Assembly: GCF_022539505.1 (NCBI RefSeq) | Contig: NC_061514.1 | Coordinates: 243,958,124 to 244,022,123, forward strand | Source: Lolium rigidum | Lineage: Eukaryota > Streptophyta > Magnoliopsida > Poales > Poaceae | DNA: 64,000 nt | Direction: 5' to 3' | Shown here: one piece after another, positions 11,637-24,280 of the stretch | Numbering within the stretch: position 1 is the first letter of the stretch | How the letters are laid out: every line of letters starts with the position of its first letter | The notes under the pieces: model-generated | The model's database searches: none | Told to the model about the DNA's origin: nothing | Seen by the model: the letters and a program-made list of their open reading frames with translations, nothing else | Translations under genes and position numbers: made by a program

Positions 11637-14600
11637 ATGGCGTCCTCAATCAATTTTAACCAGTTCCTAGAGAAAGAAAAGCTTAAGAGCAACGGTAGCA
11701 ACTTCACCGATCGGTTCCGTCATGTGAGGATTTTCCTCAATGGTGGAAGCCTGCAATATGTGCTTGATGCACCGCTAGGTGACCCTCCTGCTAGAACTGA
11801 AACCGATGAAGTAAAGAATGTTTACGAGACTCGGAAAACTCGGTACTCTCAAGTTCGGTGTGCCATCCTGTGCGATCCGGAAGCCGATCTTCAAAAACGT
11901 TTTGAGCACCACGATCCTCATGAGTTGGTCAATGAGCTGAAAGCTATCTTTGAAACTCATGCGGACGTGGAATGCTATGAAGCATCGAAACACTTCTTCA
12001 GCTGCATGATGGAAGAAGGCAGCTCCGTTAGTGAGCACATGCTCGCCATGACCGGGCATGCGAAGAAACTCAGTGATCTGGGAATAGTGATTCCTAACGG
12101 ATCGGGGATTAATCGTGTCCTTCAATCACTGCCACCTAGTTACAAGAACTTTGTGATGAACTACAATATGCGAGAACATGAACAAAGAGTTACCCGAACT
12201 CTTCGCCATGCTGAAATCTGCTGAGATTGAGATCAAGAAAGAGCACCAAGTGTTGATGGTCAACAAGACCACCGAGTTCAAGAAACAGGGGCAAGTCTAA
12301 GGGAAAATTCAAGAAGGGTGGCAAGAAAGCTGCCACGCCTCCTATGAAACCTAAGACTGGCCCTAAACCCGATGCTTGAGTGCTATTATCTGCAAGGAGA
12401 AGGGACACTGGAAGCGTAATTGCTCCAAGTATTTGGCGGATCCGAAGAGCGGCCTTGTCAAGAAGAAGAAAGAAGGTATATCGATATACATGTTATAGAT
12501 GTTTATCTTACTTGGTTCTCGTACTAGTACTTGGGTATTTGATACTGGTTCGGTTGCTCATATTTGTAACTCGAAACAGGAACTAAAGAATAAACGAAGA
12601 CTACTAAAGGATGAAGTGACGATGCGCGTTGGAAATGGATCCAAAGTCGATGTGATCGGCTGTCGGCACACTTCCTCTACATCTACCTTCGGGATTAGTT
12701 TTAAGCCTCAATAATTGTTATTTTGTACCCGCGTTGAGCATGAACATTATATCTGGATCTTGTTTAATGCAAGACGGTTATTCATTCAAGTCTGAGAATA
12801 ATGGTTGTTCTATTTTTATGAATAATATCTTTTATGGTCGAGCACCTGAAAAGAATGGCTTATTTATGTTAGATCTCGATAGTAGTGATACATATATACA
12901 TAACATTGATGCTAAGCGAATTAAATTAAATGATAATTCTACTTATATGTGGCACTTGTCGTCTTGGTCATATTGGAGTGAAACGCATGAAGAAACTCCA
13001 TACCGATGGATTACTTGAATCACTTGACTTTGAGTCACTTGATAGATGCGAAGCATGTCTAATGGGAAAAATGACTAAGACTCCATTTTACGGTATGATG
13101 GAGCGAGCTACCGACTTATTGGAAATCATACATACCGATGTGTGCGGACCAATGAGTGTAGCATCGCGCGGTGGTTATCGTTATGTTCTAACCTTCACAG
13201 ATGATCTGAGTAGATACGGGTATATCTATTTCATGAAACAAAAATCCGAAACTTTCGAGAAGTTTAAGGAATTCCAAAGTGAAGTAGAAAATCAACGTAA
13301 CAAGAAGATTAAATTTCTACGATCTGATCGCGGAGGTGAATATCTGAGTTATGAGTTTGGCATGCATTTAAAGAAATGTGGAATACTTTCACAATTGACA
13401 CTGCAGGAACACCTCAACGAAACGGTGTGTACGAACGTCGTAATCGAACTCTCTTAGATATGGTTCATTCTATGATGTCTCTTACTGATTTACCTTTATC
13501 ATTTTGGAGTTATGCATTAGAGACAGCCGCATTCACTTTAAATAGAGCACCATCAAAATCCGTTGAAACGACACCGTATGAATTATGGTTTAATAAGAAA
13601 CCTAAGCCTGTCGTTCCTTAAAGTTTGGGGTTGCGAAGCCTATGAAAAGAAGTTACAACCGGACAAGCTAGAACCCAAAGCGGAGAAATGCGTCTTCATA
13701 GGATACCCTAAGGAAACTATAGGGTACACTTTCTATCACGAGATCCGAAGGCAAAATCTTTGTTGCTAAGAACGGAACCTTTCTTGAGAAAGAATTTCTC
13801 ACTAAAGAAGTGACTGGAAGAAAAGTAGAACTCGATGAGATTGATGAATCTATACTCGTTGATCAGAGTAGCGCAGTACCGGAAGTTGTACCTGTACCGC
13901 CTACACCAGCAACAGAGGAAGCTAATGATAATGATCATGAAACTTCGAACGAGGAAACTACTGAACCTCGCAGATCGACAAGGGAACGTGCCACTCCTGA
14001 TTGGTATGATCCTTGTATAAATGTCATGATTGTGGACAACAATGATGAGGACCCTGCAACGTATGAAGAAGCGATGATGAGCCCAGATTCCAACAAATGG
14101 CAAGAAGCCATGAAATCCGAAATGGGATCCATGTATGATAACAAAGTATGGACTTTGGTAGACTTACCTGATAGCCGCAAGGCTGTCGAAAATAAATGGA
14201 TCTTCAAGAGAAAAACAGATGCTGATGGTAATATTACTCGTCTATAAAGCTCGACTTGTCGCAAAGGGTTTCCGACAAATTCAAGGTGTTGACTACGATG
14301 AGACTTTCTCACCTGTAGCAAAGCTAAAATCTGTGAGGATTTTGTTAGCAATAGCTGCATTTTTCGATTATGAGATTTGGCAGATGGATGTCAAAACGGC
14401 GTTCCTTAATGGAGACATTGAGGAAGAGTTGTATATGGTACAACCCAAAGGTTTTGTCGATCCTAAAAATGCTTGACAAAGTATGCAAACTTCAGCGTTC
14501 AATTTATGGACTCGAAGCAAGCATCGAGAAGTTGGAACCGACGCTTTGATAAGGTGATCAAAGACTTCGGGTTTATACGAGTGCCATGGAGAGGCCTCGT

Positions 14601-14735
14601 ATTTACAAGAAAGTGAGTGGGAGCTCTGTAGCATTCCTGATATTATATGTAGATGACATATTATTGATTGGGAATGATATAGAACTATTAAGCAGTGTAA
14701 AAGGTTATTTGAATAACAGTTTTTCAATGAAAGAC
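11637..14735 (+). pseudogene. RLC-B gag, protease, integrase and N-terminal RT, frame-broken
   Basis: ATG at 11637 opens gag (MASSINFNQFLEKEKL); the frame holds to about 12170. Then come a CCHC zinc-knuckle region (GHWKRNC-like, near 12400), the protease (FDTGSVAHIC near 12538), the GAG-pre-integrase and integrase core (HTDVCGP near 13130, RSDRGGEY near 13320), and RT up to YVDD at 14646-14657. The gypsy insertion at 14736 stops it. Frame breaks occur at CTG sites where RLC-A reads normally: CTTG at 12954-12957, CTCG at 14237-14240, CTCG at 14511-14514. Copia polyprotein; whether it is truly dead or partly misread is uncertain. Confidence 0.92.
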
Positions 14736-16331
14736 TGATGGCGTGTATTTCACACGTTCGTTGGGCAACCCCAAGAGGAAGGTATGATGCGCACAGCAGC
14801 AAGTTTTCCCTCAGAAAGAAACCAAGGTTTATCGAACCAGGAGGAGCCAAGAAGCACGTTGAAGGTTGATGGCGGCGGGATGTAGTGCGGCGCAACACCG
14901 GGGATTCCGGCGCCAACGTGGAACCTGCACAACACAACCAAAGTACTTTGCCCCAACGAAACGAGTGAGGTTGTCAATCTCACCGGCTTGCTGTAACAAA
15001 GGATTAACCGGATTGTGTGGAAGATGATTGTTTGCAGAGAAAACGAGTAAAGCAAGTATTGCAGCAGATTTGTATTTCGAGTATTAAAAGAATGGACCGG
15101 GGTCCACGAGTTCACTAGAGGTGTCTCTCCCATAAGATAAAAGCATGTTGGGTGAACAAATTACAGTCGGGCAATTGACAAATAGAGAGGGCATAACAAT
15201 GCACATACATGGCATGATAAGTATAGTGAGATTTAATTGGGCATTACGACAAAGTACATAGACCGCCATCCAACTGCATCTATGCCTAAAAAGTCCACCT
15301 TCGAGTTATCGTCCGAACCCCTCCGAGTATTAAGTTGCAAAGCAACGGACAATTGCATTAAGTATGGTGCGTAATGTAATCAATAACTACATCCTCGGAC
15401 ATAGCATCAATGTTTTATCCCTAGTGGCAACAAGCACAACACAACCTTAGAACTTTCGTCATCGTCCCGGTGTCAATGCGGGCATGAACCCACTATCGAG
15501 CATAAATACTCCCTCTTGGAGTTACTAGCATCAACTTGGCCGAGCCTCTACTAATAACGGAGAGCATGCAAGATCATAAACAACACATATGCAATAACTT
15601 GATAATTAACATAACATGGTATTCTCTATCCATCGGATCCCGACAAACACAACATAGAGTATTACGGATAGATGATCTTGATCATGTTAGGCAGCTCACA
15701 AGATCCAACAATGAAGCACAATGAGGAGAAGACAACCATCTAGCTACTGCTATGGACCCATAGTCCGAGGGTGAACTACTCACTCATCACTCCGGAGAGC
15801 GACCATGGCGGTGTAGAGTCCTCCGGGAGATGAATCCCTCTCCGGCAGGGTGCCGGAGGAGATCTCCGAGAATCCCCGAGATGGGATCGGCGGCGGCGGC
15901 GTCTCTGGAAGGTTTTCCGTATCGTGGTTTTTCGCATCGGGGGTTTCGCGACGGAGGCTTTAAGTAGGCGGAAGAGGCGAGTCGGGGGCCGACGAGGGCC
16001 CACACCACGGGCGGCGCGGGCCCCCCTTGGCCGCGCCGCCATGTGGTTTGGCCACCTCGTGGCCCCACTTCGTATGCTCTTCGGTCTTCCGGAAGGTTCG
16101 TGGCGACATAGGCCCCTGGGTCTTTGTTTCGTCCAATTCCGAGAATATTTCGTTACTAGGATTTCTGAAACCAAAAACAGCAGAAAACATCAACTAGCAC
16201 TTCGGCATCTTGTTAATAGGTTAGTTCCAGAAAATGCACGAATATGACATAAAGTGTGCATAAAACATGTAGGTATCATCAATAATATGGCATAGAACAT
16301 AAGAAATTATCGATACGTCGGAGATGTATCA
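14736..16331 (-). repeat. 3' LTR of the gag-only gypsy element
   Basis: 1596 bp, partner of 19853-21446. At 14963-14966, 15044-15047, 15078-15081 and 15107-15110 it reads CGAG where the partner reads CAG. A GC-rich inverted repeat lies at about 15999-16052, just upstream (on the element's strand) of the TATA-like CTACTTAAAG. Confidence 0.94.
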
Positions 16332-16332
16332 A

Positions 16333-16347
16333 GCATCCCCAAGCTTA
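16333..16347 (-). promoter_or_regulatory. polypurine tract of the gag-only gypsy element
   Basis: On the minus strand TAAGCTTGGGGATGC ends just before the 3' LTR. Two more copies of the same 15-mer lie at 18214-18228 and 18272-18286 within the internal tail. Confidence 0.8.
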
Positions 16348-18900
16348 GTTCTCGCTCGTCCCGAGCGGGTAAAACGATAACAAAGATAATTTCTGAAGTG
16401 ATATGCCATCATAACCTTGATCATACTATTTGTAAACATATGTAGTGAATGCAGCGATCAAAACAATGGTAATGACATGAGTAAACAAGTGAATCATAAA
16501 GCAAAGACTTTTCATGAATAGTACTTAAAGACAAGTATTAATAAGTCTTGCATAAGAGTTAACTCATAAAGCAATAAATCAAAGTAAAGGTATTGAAGCA
16601 ACACAAAGGAAGATTAAGTTTCAGCGGTTGCTTTCAACTTGTAACATGTATATCTCATGGATAATTGTCAACATAGAGTAATATAACAGGTGCAATATGC
16701 AAATATGTAGGAATCAATGCATAGTTCACACAAGTGTTTGCTTCTTGAGGTGGAGAGAGATAGGTGAACTGACTCAACATAAAAGTAAAAGAATGGTCCT
16801 TCAAAGAGGCAAGCATCGATTGCTATATTTGTGCTAGAGCTTTTATTTTGAAAACATGAAACAATTTTGTCAACGGTAGTAATAAAGCATATGAGTTATG
16901 AAAATTATATCTTACAAGTTGCAAGTCTCATGCATAGTATACTAATAGTGCCCGCACCTTGTCCTAATTAGCTTGGACTACCGGATCTTTGCAATGCACA
17001 TGTTTTAACCAAGTGTCACAATGGGGTACCTCCATGCCGCCTGTACAAAGGTCTAAGGAGAAAGCTCACATTTTGGATTTCTCGCTTTTGATTATTCTCA
17101 ACTTAGACATCCATACCGGGACAACATGGACAACAGATAATGGACACCTCTTTAATGCATAAGCATATGGCAACAATTATTATTCTCATATGAGATTGAG
17201 GATATGTGTCCAAAACTGAAACTTCCACCATGAATCATGGCTTTAGTTAGCGGCCCAATGCTCTTCTCTAACAATATGCATGCTCCAACCATAAAGGTGG
17301 TAGATCTCTCTTACTTCAGACAATACGGACATGCATAGCAACTCACATGATATTCAACAAAGAATAGTTGATGGCGTCCCCAGAAGCATGGTTATCGCAC
17401 AACAAGCAACTTAATAAGAGATAAAGTGCATAAGTACATATTCAATACCACAATAGTTCTTAGGCTATTTGTCCCATGAGCTATGTATTGCAAAGGTGAA
17501 TGATGGAATTTTAAAGGTAGCACTCAAGCAATTTACTTTGGAATGGCGGAGAAATACCATGTAGTAGGTAGGTATGGTGGACACAAATGGCATAGTGGTT
17601 GGCTCAAGTATTTTGGATGCATGAGAAGTATTCCCTCTCGATACAAGGTTTAGGCTAGCAAGGTTATTTGAAACAAACACAAGGATGAACGGTACATCAA
17701 AACTCACATAAAAGACATATTGTAAACATTATAAGACTCCATACCGTCTTCCTTGTTGTTCAAAACTCAATACTAGATGTTATCTAGACTCTAGAGAAAC
17801 CAAATATGCAAACCAAATTAGCAAGCTCTAAGTGTTTCTTCATTAATGGGTGCAAAGTATATGATGCAAGAGCTTAAACATGAGCACAACAATTGCCAAG
17901 TATTAAATTATCCAAGACATTTTAGAATTACTACATGTATCATTTTCCAATTCCAACCATGTAACAATTTAACGAAGAAGAAACTTCGCCATGAATACTA
18001 TGAGTAGAGCCTAAGGACATACTTGTCCATATGCTACAGCGGAGCGTGTCTCTCTCCCATAAAGTGAATGCTAGGATCCATTTTATTCAAACAAAACAAA
18101 AAAACAAAAACAAACCGACGCTCCAAGCAAAGTGCATAAGATGTGACGGAATAAAAATATAGTTTCAGGGGAGGAACCTGATAATGTTGTCGATGAAGAA
18201 GGGGATGCCTTGGGCATCCCCAAGCTTAGACGCTTGAGTCTTCTTATAATATGCAGGGGTGAACCACCGGGGCATCCCCAAGCTTAGAGCTTTCACTCTC
18301 CTTGATCATATTGCATCATACTCCTCTCTTGATCCTTGAAAACTTCCTCCACACCAAACTCGAAACAACTCAATAGAGGGTTAGTGCATAATAAAAATTC
18401 ACATGTTCAGAGGTGACACAATCATTCTTAACACTTCTGGACATTGCATAAATCTACTGGACACTAATGGATCAAAGAAATTCATCCAACATAGCAAAAG
18501 AGGCAATGCAAAATAAAAGGCAGAATCTGTCAAAACAGAACAGTCCGTAAAGATGGATTTTATTAGGCCACCAGACTTGCTGAAATGAAAATGCTCAAAT
18601 TGAATGAAAGTTTCGTACATATCTGAGGATCATGCACGTAAATTGGCTTAATTTTCTGAGCTACCTACAGGGAGGTAGACCCAGATTCGTGACAGCAAAG
18701 AAATCTGGAACTGCGCAGTAATCCAAATCTAGTACTTACTTTACCATCAAAGACTTTACTTGGCACAACTAAACATAAAATTAAGATAAGGAGAGGTTGC
18801 TACAGTAGTAAACAACTTCCAAGACTCAAATATGAAACAAAAATACTGTAGTAAAAACATGGGTTGTCTCCCATAAGCGCTTTTCTTTAACGCCTTTCAG
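16348..18900 (-). other. non-coding tail of the gag-only gypsy element
   Basis: About 2.5 kb without a conserved frame. It is recognisably the same tail, in opposite orientation, as 46970-49404 and 57319-59900 in the unknown-ORF gypsy elements. A frame at 17465-17707 recurs in all three copies but is not kept intact at its ends, so I do not call it a gene. Confidence 0.75.
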
Positions 18901-18920
18901 CTAGGCGCAGAAAGTGTATC

Positions 18921-19598
18921 TCAAGTAACATCGAGAGATGAAGCATCAACATCATAAGCTTCCCTATTTGCAGTGGTACTAGGGGCTTTGTCAATTTTAG
19001 GCCTATAATAATATTTCTTTGGTTTAGGCACTTTAGAGGCATACCTAAACTTTTGCTCCTTTCCCACATAAGCTTTCTCTCTAAATTGTAAAGATGAAAA
19101 GGTTGAACCCAAGGTTCCCATAGCTTTTTCAAGTTTGCCAATCCTATTAATTTGATTATCATGGTCAACACAAGTTCCTAGGACACTAATTCTTTCATCA
19201 ATTCCTCCTAAGGATTTATCAAGTTTATCAGTTTTAACAAGTAACATCTCCAACTTAGTTTCAACACTAAATTTTTTCTCTATGGTTTCCAATTTTTTCA
19301 TAACATCCTCAAGGGAGGTTTCAATTTTAATTTCATTAACAGGTGGTGTTCCGAATAAACTCTCAATAATTCAACTAGCTTCTAAAACGGGAGCACCTAG
19401 GAAGTTACCTCCCGCGAGACAATCAAGAACATATCTATTCCAGCTAGAGATACCAACATAAAAATTCCTGAGTAGGATAGTGGTGGAGTGTTTCTTAGTG
19501 CACCTATTATGGGCATCACTAATTCTATACCAAGCATCTTTTAAACATTCTCCTCCTTGTTGCTTAAATGAACGAACTTCAACTTCAGGATTACTCAT
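18921..19598 (-). pseudogene. partial gag of the gypsy element, one in-frame stop
   Basis: Frame from 19598 down to 18921, about 226 codons, with one in-frame TGA between 19373 and 19302. The first part (CLKDAWYRISDAHNRC, then LLRNFYVGISSWNRYVLD, then AGGNFLG) matches the C-terminal half of the Retrotrans_gag domain of Athila-type elements. The second part is rich in charged residues and heptad-like (KKLETIEKKFSVETKLEMLL), so a coiled coil is likely. The N-terminal half of gag is missing, compared with the fuller gag at 53818-53032. Confidence 0.82.
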
Positions 19599-19823
19599 TT
19601 TAGCAGTAGTAAATAAAACAAACTAGATAAAGTAAATGCAAGTAAACTAATTTTTTTGTGTTTTTGATATAGCAAACAAGACAGTAAATAAAGTAAAACT
19701 AGCAACTAATTTTTTTGTGTTTTGATATAATGCAGCAAACAAAGTAGTAAATAAATTAAAGCAAGAAAAAAACAAAGTAAAGAGATTGAGAAGTGGAGAC
19801 TCCCCTTGCAGCGTGTCTTGATC

Positions 19824-19841
19824 TCCCTGGCTACGGCGCCA
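19824..19841 (-). promoter_or_regulatory. primer-binding site of the gag-only gypsy element
   Basis: On the minus strand TGGCGCCGTAGCCAGGGA follows the 5' LTR by about 11 bases. The other gypsy elements here have TGGCGCCGTTGCCGGGGA in the same place, so this is the same tRNA site with several changes. Confidence 0.75.
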
Positions 19842-19852
19842 GAAAATATGCT

Positions 19853-21446
19853 TGATGGCGTGTATTTCACACGTTCGTTGGGCAACCCCAAGAGGAAGGT
19901 ATGATGCGCACAGCAGCAAGTTTTCCCTCAGAAAGAAACCAAGGTTTATCGAACCAGGAGGAGCCAAGAAGCACGTTGAAGGTTGATGGCGGCGGGATGT
20001 AGTGCGGCGCAACACCGGGGATTCCGGCGCCAACGTGGAACCTGCACAACACAACCAAAGTACTTTGCCCCAACGAAACAGTGAGGTTGTCAATCTCACC
20101 GGCTTGCTGTAACAAAGGATTAACCGGATTGTGTGGAAGATGATTGTTTGCAGAGAAAACAGTAAAACAAGTATTGCAGCAGATTTGTATTTCAGTATTA
20201 AAAGAATGGACCGGGGTCCACAGTTCACTAGAGGTGTCTCTCCCATAAGATAAAAGCATGTTGGGTGAACAAATTACGGTCGGGCAATTGACAAATAGAG
20301 AGGCATAACAATGCACATACATGGCATGATAAGTATAGTGAGATTTAATTGGGCATTACGACAAAGTACATAGACCGCCATCCAACTCGCATCTATGCCT
20401 AAAAAGTCCACCTTCAGGTTATCGTCCGAACCCCCTCCAGTATTAAGTTGCAAAGCAACATACAATTGCATTAAGTATGGTGCGTAATGTAATCAATAAC
20501 TACATCCTCGGACATAGCATCAATGTTTTATCCCTAGTGGCAACAGCACAACACAACCTTAGAACTTTCTGTCACATCGTCCTGAGTGTCAATGCGGGCA
20601 TGAACCCACTATCGAGCATAAATACTCCCTCTTGGAGTTACTAGCATCAACTTGGCCAGAGCCTCTACTAATAACGGAGAGCATGCAAGATCATAAACAA
20701 CACATATGCAATAACTTGATAATTAACATAACATGGTATTCTCTATCCATCGGATCCCGACAAACACAACATAGAGTATTACAGATAGATGATCTTGATC
20801 ATGTTAGGCAGCTCACAAGATCCAACAATGAAGCACAATGAGGAGAAGACAACCATCTAGCTACCGCTATGGACCCATAGTCCAGGGGTGAACTACTCAC
20901 TCATCACTCCGGAGGCGACCATGGCGGTGTAGAGTCCTCCGGGAGATGAATCCCCTCTCCGGCAGGGTGCCGGAGGAGATCTCCGAATCCCCGAGATGGG
21001 ATCGGCGGCGGCGGCGTCTGCGGAAGGTTTTCCGTATCGTGGTTTTTCGCATCGGGGGTTTCGCGACGGAGGCTTTAAGTAGGCGGAAGGGCGAGTCGGG
21101 GGCCGACGAGGGGCCCACACCACGAGGCGGCGCGGGCCCCCTTGGCCGCACCGCCATGTGGTTTGGCCACCTCGTGGCCCCACTTCGTATGCTCTTCGGT
21201 CTTCTGGAAGGTTCGTGGCGAAATAGGCCCCTGGGTCTTTGTTTCGTCCAATTCCGAGAATATTTCGTTACTAGGATTTCTGAAACCAAAAACAGCAGAA
21301 AACAAGAATCGGCACTTCGGCATCTTGTTAATAGGTTAGTTCCAGAAAATGCACGAATATGACATAAAGTGTGCATAAAACATGTAGGTATCATCAATAA
21401 TATGGCATAGAACATAAGAAATTATCGATACGTCGGAGACGTATCA
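19853..21446 (-). repeat. 5' LTR of the gag-only gypsy element
   Basis: 1594 bp, pairs with 14736-16331. It has the GC-rich inverted repeat at about 21113-21163 and a TATA-like CTACTTAAAG downstream of it on the element's strand. Confidence 0.94.
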
Positions 21447-22347
21447 AAGACCTTGGTGAAGTATCGTATATATTAGGCATCAAGATCTATAGAGATAGAT
21501 CAAGACGCCTAATAGGGCTATCACAGAGTACATACCTGGACAAGATTCTAAAGAAGTTTAGAATGGACGAAAGTAAGAAAGGGTTTTTACCTATGTTACT
21601 GGGCAAGGTCTTGAGTAAGACTCAAGGTCCGGCTACGACGGAAGAAAGAGAAAGGATGAGTCGGATCCCTATGCTTCGGCGAGTAGGCTCTATCATGTAT
21701 GCCATGCTATGTACTAGACCGGATATAGCACATGCTGTTAGTTTAACCAAGCAGATATCAAAGTGATCCGAGGAATGGAACACTGGACAGCGGTCAAGAA
21801 TATCTCGAAGTACTTGAAAAGAACTAAGGATATGTTTCTTTGTTATGGAGGTGACCAAGAGCTCGTTGTAACAAGTTACACCGATGCAAGTTGGAACACC
21901 GATCCCGATGACTCTAAGTCACAATCTGGGTACGTGTTTATATTGAATGGTGCTGCAGATAAGTCGGGCAAGCTCGAAGCGGTGCACGGTGGCGAAGTCT
22001 TCAACGGAATCGGAGTACATAGCGGCTTCGGAGGCTTCATCGAAGCGGTATGGATGAAGAGGTTCATTGTAGAGCTCGGTGTGGTTCCTAGTGCATTGGA
22101 CCCACTAGTCATCTACTGTGACAACATGGGTGCCATCACCAATGCACAAGAACCAAGGTCACACAAGAAGCTGAAGCATATCAAGCTGCGTTATCATTCG
22201 ATTCGCGAGTACATCGAAGATGGAGAAGTAAAAATTTGCAAAGTACACACTGATCTGAATGTAGCAGATCCGTTGACTAAAGCTCTCCCTAGGGCAAAGC
22301 ATGACCAACACCGTAATGCCATGGGTGTTAGGTACCTTACAATGTAA
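21447..22347 (+). pseudogene. RLC-B C-terminal RT and RNase H
   Basis: Resumes exactly where 14735 stopped, repeating the AAGAC duplication. It carries the end of RT (ARPDIAHAVS-like near 21716-21745) and RNase H (TSYTDASWNTDPDD near 21870-21912, CDNMGAI near 22116-22136), ending at the stop after RYLTM. Frame breaks at CGAG 21769-21772 and in the RNase H centre, where RLC-A also differs. Confidence 0.9.
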
Positions 22348-22380
22348 TCTAGATTATTGACTCTAGTGCAAGTGGGAGAC

Positions 22381-24094
22381 TGTTGGAGATATGCCCAAGA
22401 GGCAATAATAAAAGTGATTATTATATATCTTTATGTTTATGATAAATGTTTATATACCATTCTATAATTGTATTAACCGAAACATTAATACATGTCTGAT
22501 ATGTAAACAACAAAGAGTCCCTAGTATGCCTCTTAACTAGCTTGTTGATTAATAGATGATTAGTTTCATAATCATGAACATTGGATGTTATTAATAACAA
22601 GGTTATATCATTATATGAATGATGTAATGGACACACCCAATTAAGCGTAGCATAAGATCACGTCATTAAGTTATTTGCTATAAGCTTTCGATACATAGTT
22701 ACCTAGTCCTTATGACCATGAGATCATGTAAATCACTTATACCGGAAAGGTACTTTGATTACACCAAACGCCACTGCGTAAATGGGTGGTTATAAAGGTG
22801 GGATTAAGTATCCGGAAAGTATGAGTTGAGGCATATGGATCAACAGTGGGATTTGTCCACCCCGATGACGGATAGATATACTCTGGGCCCTCTCGGTGGA
22901 AAGTAAAGATTACTTGTCAGGAGACGAGGTTGAACAAGGTATGAAGTGATACCGATGATCAAACCTCAGACAAGTAAAATATCGCGTGACAAAGGGAATT
23001 GGTATCGTATGTGAATGGTTCATTCGATCACTAAAGTCATCGTTGAATATGTGGGAGCCATTATGGATCTCCAGATCCCGCTATTGGTTATTGGTCGGAG
23101 TAAGTACTCAACCATGTCCGCATAGTTCACGAACCGTAGGGTGACACACTTAAAGTTGGATGTTGAAATGGTAGAACTTGAATATGGAATGGAGTTCGAA
23201 TATTTGTTCGGAGTCCCGGATGAGATCCCGGACATCACGAGGAGTCCCGGAATGGTCCGGAGAATAAGATTCATATATAGGAAGTCATTTTATAAGATTT
23301 AAAATGATCCGAAAGGTTCTACTGAAGGTTCTAGAAGGTTCTAGAAAAGTCCGGAAGAAACCACTAAGGAAGGCGGAGTCCCGGAGGGACTCCACCTCCC
23401 ATGGCCGGCCAACCCTAAGGGGGAGGAGTCCCAAGTGGACTCCCCTAAGGGGGCCGGCCACCCCCCACATGGAAGGGGGAATCCCACCCCAAGTGGGATT
23501 CCCACCTTGGGTAGGTTTCCCTATCACATGGAAGGTTTTGGGTTCGGGTCTTATTCGGAGACTTGTAGTCCAACACTTGGGGCTTCCACCTATATAATGA
23601 GGGGCCAAGGGGAGGGGCCGACCACCCTAAGACCACAAGGTGGCCGCACCCCCTAGTGGCCGGCGCCCCCTCTCCCAAACCCTAGCGGCCCTCTCTCCTC
23701 CACCACATCCCGCACGCTTAGCGAAGCTCCGCCGGGTTTCTCCACCACCACCGACACCACGCCGTCGTGCTGTCTGATTCAAGAGGAGCTACTACTTCCG
23801 CTGCCCGCTGGAACGGGAAGGTGGACGTCGTCTTCATCAACAACCGAACGTGTGACCGAGTAAGGAGGTGCTGCCCGTTCGTGGCGCCGTGATCAAGATC
23901 TTCTACGCGCTTTTGCAAGCGGCAAGTGAACGTCTACCGCAGCAACAAGAGCCTCATCTTGTAGGCTTTGGAATCTCTTCAAGGGTGAGACTCGATAATC
24001 CCCTCATTGCTACCATCTTCTAGATTGCATCTTGGCTTGGATTGTGTGTTCGCGGTAGGAAATTTTTTTGTTTTCTATGCAACGAATCCCTACA
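22381..24094 (+). repeat. 3' LTR of RLC-B
   Basis: 1714 bp, preceded by the purine-rich AGTGGGAGAC. Compared with its 5' partner it lacks about 61 bp at 22901/22902 (between GGTGGAA and AGTAAAGA). It ends at CCCTACA 24094, followed by the ATTAC duplication. Confidence 0.94.
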
Positions 24095-24280
24095 ATTACA
24101 CCTTGTCTCGTGATGATCGGACTTAGGTGTGGTGGATTTGGTTCATGTGATCACTAAGACAATGCGAGGGATATTGTTCTGAGTGGGAGTTCACCTAGAT
24201 TTTTAATTTTGTTAAATTAAAATTTGAACTCAATTTGTCATAAACATTAGTCTAAACTATTGCAAATATATGTTGTAGAT
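24095..24280 (+). other. leader of RLC-A, second part
   Basis: Continuation of 7666-8671 after RLC-B, starting with the duplicated ATTAC. Confidence 0.9.

Larger units (their letters stand above)
14736..21446 (-). mobile_element. gag-only gypsy element (Athila lineage), complete, nested in RLC-B
   Basis: A complete minus-strand element of 6.7 kb with TSD AAGAC at 14731-14735 and 21447-21451. On its own strand the LTR begins TGATACGTCTCCGACGTATCG and ends in CGCCATCA. 5' LTR 19853-21446, PBS 19824-19841, gag remnant 19598-18921, long non-coding tail, PPT next to 16331, 3' LTR 14736-16331. No protease, RT or integrase is present, so it is non-autonomous and must have been moved in trans. It resembles Triticeae families such as Sabrina or WHAM from memory; the family name is not verified. 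Confidence 0.95.
8672..24094 (+). mobile_element. RLC-B: complete BARE/Angela-like copia nested in RLC-A
   Basis: A second copy of the RLC-A family inserted in the leader of RLC-A. TSD ATTAC at 8667-8671 and 24095-24099. 5' LTR 8672-10435, 3' LTR 22381-24094. The coding region is 11637-14735 plus 21447-22347, split by a minus-strand gypsy element at 14736-21446. Insertion order read from the nesting: RLC-A, then RLC-B, then the gypsy. Confidence 0.96.

Noticed and set aside
14368..16247. Many frames of 60-190 residues on both strands in the gypsy LTRs
   Set aside because: They recur in all LTR copies with different breaks and overlap promoter and inverted repeat. Non-coding LTR sequence.
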